Shown here piece after piece: positions 8,618-16,596 of a DNA stretch of 64,000 bases. The stretch spans positions 54,222 to 118,221 of the forward strand of contig NZ_JAAMFK010000006.1 of the NCBI RefSeq assembly GCF_018437275.1. The letters are read 5' to 3'. The stretch's first letter is position 1. Each line of letters starts with the position of its first letter. Both the position numbers and the translations under genes were made by a program. Origin of the DNA: Fructobacillus broussonetiae (GTDB lineage: Bacteria; Bacillota; Bacilli; Lactobacillales; Lactobacillaceae). Below the pieces are notes generated by a model. That model did not search any database, was not told where the DNA came from, and saw only the letters and a program-made list of their open reading frames with translations.

Positions 8618-8655
8618 AAAAAAGCAGTCACCTACGGGTGGCTGCTTTTGTTTTT
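8618..8655 (-). terminator. Terminator of the collagen-binding adhesin
   Basis: On the minus strand AAAAGCAGCCACC, a short loop, GGTGACTGCTTTTTT. It lies directly after the adhesin stop codon at 8658. Confidence 0.8.
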
Positions 8656-8657
8656 AC

Positions 8658-10133
8658 CTAACGATTTTTCTTTGAGAAATAAATGGCGAGTGTCATTGAC
8701 GCTACCGTCGCAAATACCAGCGTTCCGTCGAGCTTCCAGCCCGCCTTCTTCGCCGTTTCCGGCATTGGGCCCTGGCCCACCTGGATGTTTTGCCCCGTAT
8801 GCGATGGCTTTCCATCGTTATGCGGCTTTACCTCCGGCAATCCATGCCTTGGCATTGGCCGTGGGTTTGGCCGCGGCTTCACCGGGTTCACCGGCGTTGG
8901 CTTTGGCTCAGGCTTTGGTTGTGGCTTAGGCTGTGGATTTGGCGTTGGCTTAGGCTCAGGCTTAGGCTCTGGGTTTGGCTGCGGAGGCACCGGCTGATCG
9001 TGGTGCTTCTTATTCCCATCATCCGCCGTTCCTGACCCCTGCGTCAGCGCCTGGTACACCGTAATATCACTCTCTGGTACATTTTGACTATCCACCTTCG
9101 CCGTATTGGCATAAGACTTCTGCTGGCGGCCATCCGTAATCCGGCTTTCCACGTTGAACAGGTAGGACTGATCAATCGTATTCAAGTTCACTGAGAAGTT
9201 GTTTCCTGGCCCCTCGTGAATATCACTTTGTGGCACCGGCGTTCCAGCCGAGAAGGTGTTATTTTCAGCGTTATAGACCGTCTTACCACCATTCACTGAC
9301 CCAGGCACCATCTCTTGATTAGGCCCAAAGTTATCCGTCACCACGGCGTTATCAATCACTTTATCCGCCGCGTCCACACGAATTTGCCAGTGAATCAAGT
9401 TCTTATCATCTGGATCAAACCACGACCACTTGAATATCAGCTTGTTTGCTGGTGGGGTGTTTCCCGGATCAACCACAACGTCCGTCGCGTTACTTCCAAA
9501 TCCCCAGTTAATGTGATTTGACTGGTGGTACTTAATGCCATTCGGTCCAAAGGTTAAACCAAGCTTCAGCTCACCGTGAACCGTGTGGTCCTTAACCGCC
9601 TCTTCGGCGTACTTGTTAAACGTAACCGTGATTGTCTTCTGGTTCTTATTCACGTGCACGCCTGCAAAGACGTTGCCCTTCGTTGACAAGACATTAAAGT
9701 CATCGTCGGTCAGGGCTTCCAACTGCTCTGGAATGTGAATCGTCAGCGTATCACCCGCTTTTAACTCTGCGTCATCAGGCACTGCGAAATCCCAATCTGC
9801 CTCCAAGGCGTCGTAGTAGCCAAAGTGCGTGGCCTCCGGGTGCGTCGTATCGTACAAGTGTACACCCGTGATGTAATCCTTTGGATCAAGTACGGCAGCA
9901 GCTGCCGTCTTGCCATGGTGAAAACCACCGAATTCGTTTTGATTAACTGTAAATGATAGGGATGAGAAAGCGAGTAACACGGCAAAAATCGCCAATGTCT
10001 TCACGAACCACTGACCCGTCTTCATTGCTGGTCCAGTTGGCTTCTGATCGGCAGCACCGTCAAATTTATTAACACGGCTCTCGTGCTTTTCCACTGCTTC
10101 TCCTCCTTTGGATTGTGGCGTACTTTTGAACAT
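8658..10133 (-). CDS. Collagen-binding-type surface adhesin with MPETA sorting signal
   Basis: About 491 aa from the ATG at 10133, which follows AGGAGG by seven bases; a GTG at 10094 behind AAAGGAGGAG is an equally good start. A hydrophobic segment (KTLAIFAVLLAFSSLSF) acts as signal peptide. Residues after it form two Ig-like adhesin domains of the collagen-binding/SdrC type: YITGVHLYDTTHPEA, then HWQIRVDAADKVIDNAVVTDN. A long proline-rich wall-spanning repeat of PxPKPEPKPTPNPQ type follows. The C-terminus has GPMPETAKKAG, a hydrophobic helix and KKNR, so it looks like a sortase substrate with an unusual MPETA in place of LPxTG. It is paralogous to the frameshifted adhesin at 20371-21653. Confidence 0.85.
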   Translation of the reverse strand: MFKSTPQSKGGEAVEKHESRVNKFDGAADQKPTGPAMKTGQWFVKTLAIFAVLLAFSSLSFTVNQNEFGGFHHGKTAAAAVLDPKDYITGVHLYDTTHPEATHFGYYDALEADWDFAVPDDAELKAGDTLTIHIPEQLEALTDDDFNVLSTKGNVFAGVHVNKNQKTITVTFNKYAEEAVKDHTVHGELKLGLTFGPNGIKYHQSNHINWGFGSNATDVVVDPGNTPPANKLIFKWSWFDPDDKNLIHWQIRVDAADKVIDNAVVTDNFGPNQEMVPGSVNGGKTVYNAENNTFSAGTPVPQSDIHEGPGNNFSVNLNTIDQSYLFNVESRITDGRQQKSYANTAKVDSQNVPESDITVYQALTQGSGTADDGNKKHHDQPVPPQPNPEPKPEPKPTPNPQPKPQPKPEPKPTPVNPVKPRPNPRPMPRHGLPEVKPHNDGKPSHTGQNIQVGQGPMPETAKKAGWKLDGTLVFATVASMTLAIYFSKKNR

Positions 10134-10294
10134 CACAATACCTCCTATCCCTGTTATACGCTTTTTACTGTTAAATGAATAGGTTTTCAAACAAATTTGT
10201 TTAGAATTTTTCTAGCTTTAGTTGCCGCTGTTGAGGTATTGGGACTGGGATGTGGGGAGTGCATTGAATTTGTCATTGCTTATGGATTTTTAGA

Positions 10295-11476
10295 TTAGTC
10301 GATGGCCCGAATTAAATCGTAATTCACAAACACCCGGCAGTTATTCGGATTATAGCCAGCGTCTAGCAGTTCGAGCTCAACTAGTAACTGCAGGTGCTTG
10401 TTTGCCGTCTTCTTCGTCATGTTTAATTCAGCGCTGACGATTTCTGCTGTTAGAATCGGTTGTCGAATCGAAAGCGACCACAACGCTTTCGTTCTTTCTG
10501 TCGTTGCCGCACTTTTTAGTATGGTTTTTAGCCCCCTTTGATAATGGCGGCTCGCCTTGTCTAACTTTACTAATAATGAGTCTGCCATCTCCTCGCTTTT
10601 CTCCAGGAAAAAGCGAATCCAGGAATACCAATCCGGCTTATTGCCTCGCACACCATTCAGATACTTATAGTAGCGCAGGCGTTCCTTCTCCAATGCTTCA
10701 CTGACGAAAAACACGGGATGATTCAACAATTCATCGCTCATCGTTGAAAGCACAATCAAGATTCTTCCTACTCGCCCATTTCCGTCCAAAAAGGGATGAA
10801 TCGACTCAAACTGTGCGTGCAAAACGGCTGTTTTAATCAGGGGGTCACACTTTTCATCCAGTAATACTTCCCCTTCTTCTACCTCGGCATCTGAAAAAGA
10901 CTGGTGTGAACGACCGTTTTGATAGAACTCCAGGTTCGTCATGTAGTCGGCAATCGCTTGTGCCGGGACCGGAACGTAAACGTCATGCTCGATGTTGTCA
11001 TCGGGGCCGATGAAGTTTTGAATCCGACGGTATTCTCCGTTTGCGGCAGTCGTTCCACGAGTTCCAGCTCGCATCAAAACGGCGTGTATTTGTTTAATCA
11101 ACCTGGTTGAAATCGGGTTGCCCGCCTGGATTAATTCGATACCGAGATCCAGTGCCCTCTTGTAGTTTTCGACCTCAACGACCTCTTTCCTTTTTCTCGG
11201 TTTTCCGGTTTCTTTCACGAAGTCTGAAAAAGTCACATGCGTACCTTCGATGCGAGTTGATTCCACTGATTCATGGAAGGTCAACAATTGAATCAAGCTC
11301 TGATTCACTAGTGAATGGGATAATTCGGCGTTTAATCGGCCAATCTTGGATTTGATTTTCGCTAGGAGCTGATAAAGCATTAGGGCTTCTTTGATTGTAA
11401 CGATGGGTGGCATGAGTTTTAAACCGGAAATGGGTTTTGAACCGGCTTTTGAATCTGAAAGATAATTGGCTGTCAT
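10295..11476 (-). CDS. Fic family protein (probable AMP transferase)
   Basis: A 393 aa protein from the ATG at 11476, preceded by CAGGAGGGC; the open frame extends upstream without a ribosome site. The Fic core motif HPFLDGNGRVGR is complete, with the catalytic His and the phosphate-binding loop. An inhibitory helix of the form SxxxEG (ESTRIEGT) lies N-terminally, so it belongs to the class with N-terminal auto-inhibition. An N-terminal Fic_N-like region precedes it and the C-terminal 70 residues look like a winged helix (LTAEIVSAELNMTKKTANKHL). Fic enzymes transfer AMP to a target hydroxyl group; the target here is unknown. The shared operator-like dyad lies 75 bases upstream. Confidence 0.9.
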   Translation of the reverse strand: MTANYLSDSKAGSKPISGLKLMPPIVTIKEALMLYQLLAKIKSKIGRLNAELSHSLVNQSLIQLLTFHESVESTRIEGTHVTFSDFVKETGKPRKRKEVVEVENYKRALDLGIELIQAGNPISTRLIKQIHAVLMRAGTRGTTAANGEYRRIQNFIGPDDNIEHDVYVPVPAQAIADYMTNLEFYQNGRSHQSFSDAEVEEGEVLLDEKCDPLIKTAVLHAQFESIHPFLDGNGRVGRILIVLSTMSDELLNHPVFFVSEALEKERLRYYKYLNGVRGNKPDWYSWIRFFLEKSEEMADSLLVKLDKASRHYQRGLKTILKSAATTERTKALWSLSIRQPILTAEIVSAELNMTKKTANKHLQLLVELELLDAGYNPNNCRVFVNYDLIRAID

Positions 11477-11550
11477 GGTGGCTGCCCTCCTGTATCGGTG
11501 TTCGATCAACCTTAAGTATTGAAGAGGGATTTGAATAAGACAAGGGGGAG

Positions 11551-11564
11551 TGTCAAATAGGACA
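11551..11564 (-). promoter_or_regulatory. Operator-like dyad upstream of the Fic gene
   Basis: Minus strand TGTCCTATTTGACA, a perfect TGTC-N6-GACA dyad, 75 bases before the chosen ATG. See the copies at 8543, 13548 and 14797. Confidence 0.5.
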
Positions 11565-11661
11565 CAGGAATGACGGGTTTGGCGATTGAGTTTGACTTGG
11601 CTAGGACCTGGAGAAGAAAGAGAGGAAGATGGAGGTGACAATTGAATAGAAGGAGGACTTT

Positions 11662-12258
11662 ATGATTACAAGAAGACGTAAGAAGCAGATTGAGAAGTTA
11701 GCGGTGGAAACGAGGAAGAAGTTGACGTTGGACCGAAGGGAAAACTTTAAGTTGCCCAGCTACCTTGAATTATTTGACGTGGGTCTCAAGATGGCTGATT
11801 TATCTGACCAGCCAATCGACGTTTATGTAACCTATGATGTTAAAAAGAAAAAACCGAAGATTTGCATTGATGCGAAGCAGTCTCCGGAGCAGACGATTTA
11901 TTCACTCGCACATGAAATTGGGCATCTCGTTTTAGACTGGAAAGTTGACATTACCAAAGTTGAAATTGAAGAGCCAAAGCTTGCACGTAAGGAAAGTAAC
12001 CTGCAGAATGAACGATTGTTGGCCACGAGCTACAAGCGAAAGGATGGTTATTCAACAGAGGAATTAAAGGGCGAGAAAGAAGCCGACTACTTTGCCACTT
12101 GCTTTTTGATGCCGCGTAAATCTGTAAAGTTTCTCCTTAAGTGGTGCTGCAACCCGAAACGAAATCTTTTATACGCCACTGAGCTGATTGCTTTTTATTA
12201 CTTTGTTGAACAGGATTTAGCATTGCAACGAATTAAAGAATTGACGGGAAAGGCGTGA
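11662..12258 (+). CDS. ImmA/IrrE-type metallopeptidase
   Basis: A 198 aa protein behind GAAGGAGGACTT. The zinc-binding HExxH motif is present as SLAHEIGHLVLD at about residues 82-93, with a downstream EADYFATCFLMP that supplies the third ligand, as in ImmA/IrrE proteases. Such enzymes cleave phage-type or stress repressors. No repressor gene with a helix-turn-helix lies next to it; the following gene, three bases away, is a membrane protein. The substrate is therefore unknown. The N-terminal 45 residues are basic. Confidence 0.85.
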   Translation: MITRRRKKQIEKLAVETRKKLTLDRRENFKLPSYLELFDVGLKMADLSDQPIDVYVTYDVKKKKPKICIDAKQSPEQTIYSLAHEIGHLVLDWKVDITKVEIEEPKLARKESNLQNERLLATSYKRKDGYSTEELKGEKEADYFATCFLMPRKSVKFLLKWCCNPKRNLLYATELIAFYYFVEQDLALQRIKELTGKA

Positions 12259-12261
12259 AAA

Positions 12262-12678
12262 ATGGATGCTAACAGAAAGGAAGAAGCTGGCCTTGATCAA
12301 GCCAGTTTTAATACTGAGAAAGATTTTCAATGCAACGTAAGTACACACCCGGAAGATAGTGGTTTTAGTGATTATTTAATGAAGCAAACCGCTATTCAAA
12401 CGGCCCTATTTTTAAGAAAGCTCCTCCTTCAGGAACTTGAAGATAAGGCCTACTTACGAAAGCACCTCATTTCAGCGATGATGGGGTTCTTTGTCATCGT
12501 CACGACGCTTGTTTTCTTTATTGTTCTCTTTGTTCGAGAAGGCATTCACCTCGAAATTCAGAAGTGTCTCATTATTGGACTCTTCGGAAATCTATTTGGT
12601 TTACTCATGGTCTTGTACCGCTATGCCTTTTCAGACACTGAAAAAATCATGAAGAACATCAACAATCTACTCCACTAA
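12262..12678 (+). CDS. Two-helix membrane protein in an operon with the ImmA-type protease
   Basis: A 138 aa protein starting three bases after the protease stop, hence co-transcribed. Residues 1-70 are soluble and acidic. Two membrane segments follow (about 73-92, ISAMMGFFVIVTTLVFFIVL, and about 103-122, CLIIGLFGNLFGLLMVLY), with a short cytosolic tail. I recognise no family. The pairing suggests that the protease acts on, or is controlled by, this membrane protein, but nothing in the sequence proves it. Confidence 0.7.
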   Translation: MDANRKEEAGLDQASFNTEKDFQCNVSTHPEDSGFSDYLMKQTAIQTALFLRKLLLQELEDKAYLRKHLISAMMGFFVIVTTLVFFIVLFVREGIHLEIQKCLIIGLFGNLFGLLMVLYRYAFSDTEKIMKNINNLLH

Positions 12679-12679
12679 A

Positions 12680-12714
12680 ATAAAAGAAAAAGCAGCCAGA
12701 TCGGCTGCTTTTTT
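12680..12714 (+). terminator. Terminator of the protease/membrane-protein operon
   Basis: AAAAAGCAGCCGATCTGG-type arms (AAAGCAGCC, loop, GGCTGCTTTTTT) follow the stop codon at 12678. This AAAGCAGCC hairpin type recurs across the window. From 12715 to 12884 no gene is visible. Confidence 0.85.
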
Positions 12715-12884
12715 CTAATTCGCTTGTGGATAATTCTAAGGCACTTAGTCACTTATTGACAGAGTTATCGACTGTTTCAGCAATATTTCATGCATTTCGA
12801 GGGTAAAACGGTCGATAAATCGGTGGATAAGTGTTCTAAAAGAGACTAAAAAGGTCGTTATGGGAAGTTATCGACAGGAGGGTG

Positions 12885-13271
12885 TTATTCCGATTTATTT
12901 GCTGCTCCATTCAAAAATAAAGAAATAACTGCGATCAACGTTGCACTCCCAAAAGTTGATCCAGCTACTGGGTGATTATCTTTGATAAGTAAGAAAGTCA
13001 AAGTTGGAAAAATCAAAGTTGCTGCCATTGAACAAAGATAACCAAAGCCTTTACACTTCCAGTACATGCTTTGTTGCCACATTTCCATTTCACGGCGATG
13101 CTTTGATTCGTCAATTCGATTCTTTATCACTTGCTCAGCAGTTCCAGGGGCGAGCAACTCTATTTTTTCTAATAACTCAGGATTCGGTAATGAATCGAAT
13201 GTCAGGGCCAATTCCTTCAGCAGTTCCTTTTCATTCTTTTTGGACCTCGAAATCTTATTTAAATTATTCAT
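12885..13271 (-). CDS. DUF2335 membrane protein
   Basis: A 128 aa protein with the DUF2335 signature LAPGTAEQVIKNRIDESKHRREME at about residues 40-63 (PG.A..I......HR.), followed by two membrane helices (GFGYLCSMAATLIFPTLTFLL and FGSATLIAVISLFLNG). Its ATG overlaps the last codons of the upstream gene (ATGAATAA), so the two are translationally coupled. Function unknown in the family. Confidence 0.75.
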   Translation of the reverse strand: MNNLNKISRSKKNEKELLKELALTFDSLPNPELLEKIELLAPGTAEQVIKNRIDESKHRREMEMWQQSMYWKCKGFGYLCSMAATLIFPTLTFLLIKDNHPVAGSTFGSATLIAVISLFLNGAANKSE

Positions 13272-13467
13272 AGCGGTTAATCACCCGCTTCATATCCAGA
13301 CTAATGTTGATCCAATCCTGATGAAGTTTTTCATCATCTGACATCGCTAAGAATGCGGGCTTTGGACTCACATATTGATGACCAAACAACGCTAAAATGG
13401 GATTTAAGAAGACCGCAAAACCTTCGCGCAACCCATCTAGAAAAGCATCTTTGCATAATTTTTTCAT
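13264..13467 (-). CDS. Hypothetical 67 aa protein coupled to DUF2335
   Basis: Starts at ATG 13467 behind TAGGAGGTACACC and ends inside the start of the DUF2335 gene. The N-terminal half (DGLREGFAVFLNPILALFG) may be a weak membrane or amphipathic helix. The rest is soluble. No family recognised. A TACTCT -10 box at 13502-13507 and the shared dyad at 13548 precede it. Confidence 0.7.
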   Translation of the reverse strand: MKKLCKDAFLDGLREGFAVFLNPILALFGHQYVSPKPAFLAMSDDEKLHQDWINISLDMKRVINRYE

Positions 13468-13547
13468 GGTGTACCTCCTAGTACATTGTTATTTCGCTTA
13501 AAGAGTAGCACGGAGGGGTGAGAAAGAGAAGAAAAGCATGCTTTTGA

Positions 13548-13561
13548 TGTCGTTTAGGACA
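13548..13561 (-). promoter_or_regulatory. Operator-like dyad upstream of the 67 aa protein/DUF2335 operon
   Basis: Minus strand TGTCCTAAACGACA, 81 bases before the ATG at 13467 and 41 bases upstream of the proposed -10 box, the same spacing as at rloAB. Confidence 0.5.
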
Positions 13562-13565
13562 AATA

Positions 13566-13592
13566 AAAACCCCAGCAGGGAGGGCTGGGGAA
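13566..13592 (-). terminator. Terminator after the secreted 157 aa protein
   Basis: CCCCAGC, a loop, GCTGGGG, followed on the minus strand by TTTTTATTTG. It ends the gene at 13636-14109 just before the regulatory dyad of the next operon. Confidence 0.8.
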
Positions 13593-13635
13593 CTCGAAAT
13601 CTATAGTTATTAATAAGAATGGATTTCATTATATA

Positions 13636-14109
13636 TTATTTGTTAGTTACGACGTTCTTCTGATATTGATTAGTTGATGAATCGTAATTTGAGCCATCAC
13701 CATTCGCCAGCGTAGCTTGCGCTTGCTTCTTTGATTGAGCATCAATATCACTAACTGCCTTCTTATATGCCGCTGAATCAGACCCAGCTTTTGTGTTTGC
13801 TGCATCAACAGCCTTTTGAACTTCTGCTTGGTAGTTTCGTCCAGACGCAATATCCTTCGCGTGAGCATCCTTCTCGTTATCTAAGGCGGTGTTAGCACCA
13901 GACAACTTTTGAACTAAAGTATCGGTTGCATCTCCCAATGCTTTAATCTTTGCAACGTATCCATCTGAATTCATATCGTCCAAGTTAGCGTATGATGCCA
14001 TAACACCACCACCAACAGTGAACATTGCTGCAGCTGAAGCGATTGCTACCAATGAACGACGTGAGGTCTTCTTGGTAGTGTTTGAATAACGTGATACACG
14101 AGTTTCCAT
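13636..14109 (-). CDS. Secreted alanine-rich protein of unknown function
   Basis: A 157 aa protein. The N-terminus is strongly basic (residues 1-19, with KKTSRRS), then hydrophobic (LVAIASAAAMFTVGGGVMASYA), a signal peptide or anchor with a probable ASYA cleavage site near residue 41. The remainder is hydrophilic, rich in Ala, Asp, Lys and Ser, and probably helical. There is no sorting motif. The start at 14109 has AGGAGAATG ten bases upstream. No family recognised. Confidence 0.65.
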   Translation of the reverse strand: METRVSRYSNTTKKTSRRSLVAIASAAAMFTVGGGVMASYANLDDMNSDGYVAKIKALGDATDTLVQKLSGANTALDNEKDAHAKDIASGRNYQAEVQKAVDAANTKAGSDSAAYKKAVSDIDAQSKKQAQATLANGDGSNYDSSTNQYQKNVVTNK

Positions 14110-14338
14110 ATTTTACATTCTCCTGTTTCTTCTATCTATAACTGTTTTAATTGTAGCTCGAACGCCTCTGTGTGGCGGTTAAGAGATGGTTACTGTTCAA
14201 CAGTTAGGTAACAGGTATAGGATCGTTTGTATCCGTTATGTGGCGGTTTGGTTACTAAATCACCGCTGTAACGGTTTAGACCCCAGCCCGACACAGATTT
14301 GGAACTTAAGGGGATTAAGCTCGCTGGTCAAAGGATTG

Positions 14339-14370
14339 AAAAAGGTCAGGGCAAATGCCCTGACCTTTTT
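14339..14370 (-). terminator. Terminator after the tandem 52/55 aa genes
   Basis: AAAAAGGTCAGGGCATTTGCCCTGACCTTTTTC-type palindrome (arms AAAGGTCAGGGC/GCCCTGACCTTT), symmetric. It follows the stop of the micro-protein gene at 14375. The rest of 14110-14338 shows no gene. Confidence 0.85.
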
Positions 14371-14374
14371 CATT

Positions 14375-14533
14375 TTATTCAAGCCCCATAACGCGTCGTT
14401 GCATTCTGTTTGCTTCTCTTGTGATGTATTGGAAGACCTCTTGTCTTTCTTCCTTGGTCGCATTGTCCATGAACTCACGGTAGTCACTGTTGTACCGTGC
14501 GACGATGGCTCTGGCCTCCTCAAGATTAATCAT
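14375..14533 (-). CDS. Micro-protein of 52 aa, copy 2 of a tandem pair
   Basis: ATG 14533 behind AAAGAGG. The product begins MINLEEARAIVARYNSDYRE and ends ITREANRMQRRVMGLE. It aligns end to end with the preceding 55 aa gene: VARYNSDY against VAKYNGDY, NATKEERQ against FATKEEQL, and an identical 16-residue C-terminus. The conservation of the C-terminus between copies, and the two ribosome sites, show both are real genes. Charged, helical, no membrane segment. No family recognised. Confidence 0.75.
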   Translation of the reverse strand: MINLEEARAIVARYNSDYREFMDNATKEERQEVFQYITREANRMQRRVMGLE

Positions 14534-14551
14534 TGATCAAAACCTCTTTCT

Positions 14552-14719
14552 TCATTCCAGTCCCATGACTCTCCGTTGCATTCTATTTGCTTCTCTTGTG
14601 ATGTAACGGTAAACAATGAGTTGTTCTTCTTTTGTAGCGAATTCATCGAAATCACAGTAGTCTCCGTTATACTTGGCCACGATTTCTAACGCTATTTTAT
14701 TTTCAGGATGTTCTGGCAT
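14552..14719 (-). CDS. Micro-protein of 55 aa, copy 1 of a tandem pair
   Basis: ATG 14719 behind AAAAGGGGAT. Paralogue of the 52 aa gene downstream, with an 18-base gap between them. It carries one Cys (DYCDF) that the other lacks. The shared C-terminus YITREANRMQRRVMGLE is basic and could bind nucleic acid or a partner protein; this is a guess. The shared regulatory dyad lies 78 bases upstream. Confidence 0.75.
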   Translation of the reverse strand: MPEHPENKIALEIVAKYNGDYCDFDEFATKEEQLIVYRYITREANRMQRRVMGLE

Positions 14720-14796
14720 CTTTTATCCCCTTTTCTTAATTACTACATTTAGTTCAACACCAGTAACCTACAAAAGCGAGGAGAATGATTATTTAA

Positions 14797-14810
14797 GGTC
14801 ATTTAGGACA
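14797..14810 (-). promoter_or_regulatory. Operator-like dyad upstream of the tandem micro-proteins
   Basis: Minus strand TGTCCTAAATGACC, one base away from the TGTC-N6-GACA dyad, 78 bases before the ATG at 14719. Confidence 0.45.
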
Positions 14811-14952
14811 CAGCCCGGCCCTATTCTACATTGGCGGGTTTTGTTTGCTCTTGGACTTTGGAAGTTGATGGTACCGTGGCATTAGGAAGCGCTGTTTGGT
14901 CTCTGATCCTGGGTGCTGTTGGCGAGGGTTTTTTGGTGGTTGGCATGGTGGT

Positions 14953-14997
14953 GTAAAAAAAGAAGCTCCCTTTTTCAGGGAGCTTCTTTTGTTTTTT
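14953..14997 (-). terminator. Terminator of the coiled-coil membrane protein
   Basis: AGAAGCTCCCT, short loop, AGGGAGCTTCTTTT with A-run and T-run on both sides, directly after the stop codon at 14996. From 14820 to 14952 no gene is visible. Confidence 0.85.
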
Positions 14998-16411
14998 AAG
15001 CGAAGTTACGAGTGTTCCAAGCAACATCTTTGATGCTTGTATCGATGTCATTCAACTTGTTGTTTGATTCCACAACAGCTGCAGCCGTTGCTGCTTGGGC
15101 TGCCGTCATACGGTTAATTCCTGATTCGATACGACGCGCGTTGTCGTCCATCTTTGCTTCAACCGTTGCAAATCCAGATTGCACTGACGTATCCAACTGA
15201 ACAAGGTCTTCGTGCTGCTGGCGAGCCGCGTTAATCACCGCTCCCGTCAAGCCATCCAAACGATCGTTGACGTTCTTGAATCCTTCACGGATATCCTTTT
15301 GAACGTCACCCATCTTTGCCATCATGGCCTCATGCTGTTGCGTACTCATGATACGGTCCGTTGCCAATTGGTTCGCGTAACCCGCTTCCTTGGCCTGTCC
15401 CGTCGCAACCGCTTCCAACATGAATTGGTAGTAAACCAGGTCATAGCGGTACTGGTCTGCAATGTCGATGGCGCGTGGCAATGAGTTCTTCACTTCCAGC
15501 ACCTTGTTTTCCATTGCTGGAATATCGGTACCTTCAATCGTCTTCACATCGCTATCGATTGATTGGATATCACCAGACAAATCGAGTTGCTCTGATTCAA
15601 TCTTTTGCTTCAATTCGTTCAAAACGACCTTGGCTTCTTCCACCTTCTTTTGGTAGGCCGCCTCGTTTTGACGATCGTTTTCTGATTCGTTTGCCTTTGC
15701 AGTCTTTTCAAGGCTTTCTTGTGCCTTCTTTACGAAGTGGTAGAAGCCGAACCAGTTGGCGAACAAAGCCACCCAAGTCAACACTGCTGGAAGCTGGCTT
15801 CCATCCATTCCACCAGACAATTGCGCCATGATTGGCAACGCAACAATTGAGAACAACAGCATGATAATTCGGTGTTGGAACAACAACTTCTTCTCATCCA
15901 AGTACTTGTTTGCTGCTGTCAACTTAGCGTGGTGCTTTCCAAACCAGTAAATCAAGAACCATGCCACGTACACTGGGAAGAGGGTCATCATCATTCCCGA
16001 TGTATTCGTTGGTTCCACACCCATTTGGTTTGGGTTAGAAATTGTCTTCGCAATCACGTGTATGATTCCAAGCACGATAGCAACCCCGATGAAGGCCACG
16101 TTCATCCAGGCCATCTTCCAAAGAATCTTTGATGCCGCACGACGGTGATCACGGTCTGATAATGATTGGGCGCTCTTTCCCAACATCTTCATCCGCAATT
16201 CCTGGAAGTCTTCGTTATCAATCTTGTTCTTCAACTGATCGATGCGGTCCAAGTACTCTTGATTATCACCCTTCAAAGCGCGTGCTTGGTTTTCCAAGTT
16301 CGCCTTCTTTTCCTTCAAGGCAGCAAGTGCGTCTTCCGCATCTTCATACGCAACCACGTGCTGCATTTCATTTTCAATTAAGCTCTTTAATTCGGCCTGT
16401 TCAGCTTCCAT
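14996..16411 (-). CDS. Large coiled-coil membrane protein of unknown function
   Basis: A 471 aa protein from the ATG at 16411, which follows GGAGGGAATT; the longer frame lacks a ribosome site. Residues 1-90 form a coiled coil (AEQAELKSLIENEMQHVV to NKIDNEDFQELRMKM). Four hydrophobic segments follow between about 105 and 250 (MAWMNVAFIGVAIVLGIIHV, MMMTLFPVYVAWFLIYWFG, IIMLLFSIVALPIMAQL, VLTWVALFANWFGFYHFV). A second long coiled coil covers about 255-330, and the C-terminal 120 residues are again helical, with KDIREGFKNVNDRLDGLTGAV. It resembles bacterial chemoreceptor- or envelope-stress-like coiled-coil proteins only in general build; no family recognised. Single-gene unit with its own terminator. 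Confidence 0.7.
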   Translation of the reverse strand: MEAEQAELKSLIENEMQHVVAYEDAEDALAALKEKKANLENQARALKGDNQEYLDRIDQLKNKIDNEDFQELRMKMLGKSAQSLSDRDHRRAASKILWKMAWMNVAFIGVAIVLGIIHVIAKTISNPNQMGVEPTNTSGMMMTLFPVYVAWFLIYWFGKHHAKLTAANKYLDEKKLLFQHRIIMLLFSIVALPIMAQLSGGMDGSQLPAVLTWVALFANWFGFYHFVKKAQESLEKTAKANESENDRQNEAAYQKKVEEAKVVLNELKQKIESEQLDLSGDIQSIDSDVKTIEGTDIPAMENKVLEVKNSLPRAIDIADQYRYDLVYYQFMLEAVATGQAKEAGYANQLATDRIMSTQQHEAMMAKMGDVQKDIREGFKNVNDRLDGLTGAVINAARQQHEDLVQLDTSVQSGFATVEAKMDDNARRIESGINRMTAAQAATAAAVVESNNKLNDIDTSIKDVAWNTRNFA

Positions 16412-16561
16412 AATTCCCTCCAAAAAAATACTGATTCTAGTGTACCACCTCACATGTCGCTTTGCTGTAACATAGCGGATTTTCGGGCACTTTTTACATT
16501 ACATTCTATTTTTTCGACACTTTGTCTGTCGGCTAAAAAAGCCTTCATCAAACCGCATGCA

Positions 16562-16596
16562 CAAAAAAAGCCAGGCCTCACGCCCAGCTTTATTTT
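16562..16596 (-). terminator. Terminator of the Cys/Met/His-rich micro-protein operon
   Basis: On the minus strand AAGCTGGGC, loop, GCCTGGCTT with two G-U pairs, then a run of seven T. It starts one base after the stop codon at 16597. Confidence 0.75.

Noticed and set aside
8597..9035. Three plus-strand frames rich in Gly, Trp and Leu
   Set aside because: They are reverse shadows of the proline-rich repeat of the adhesin.
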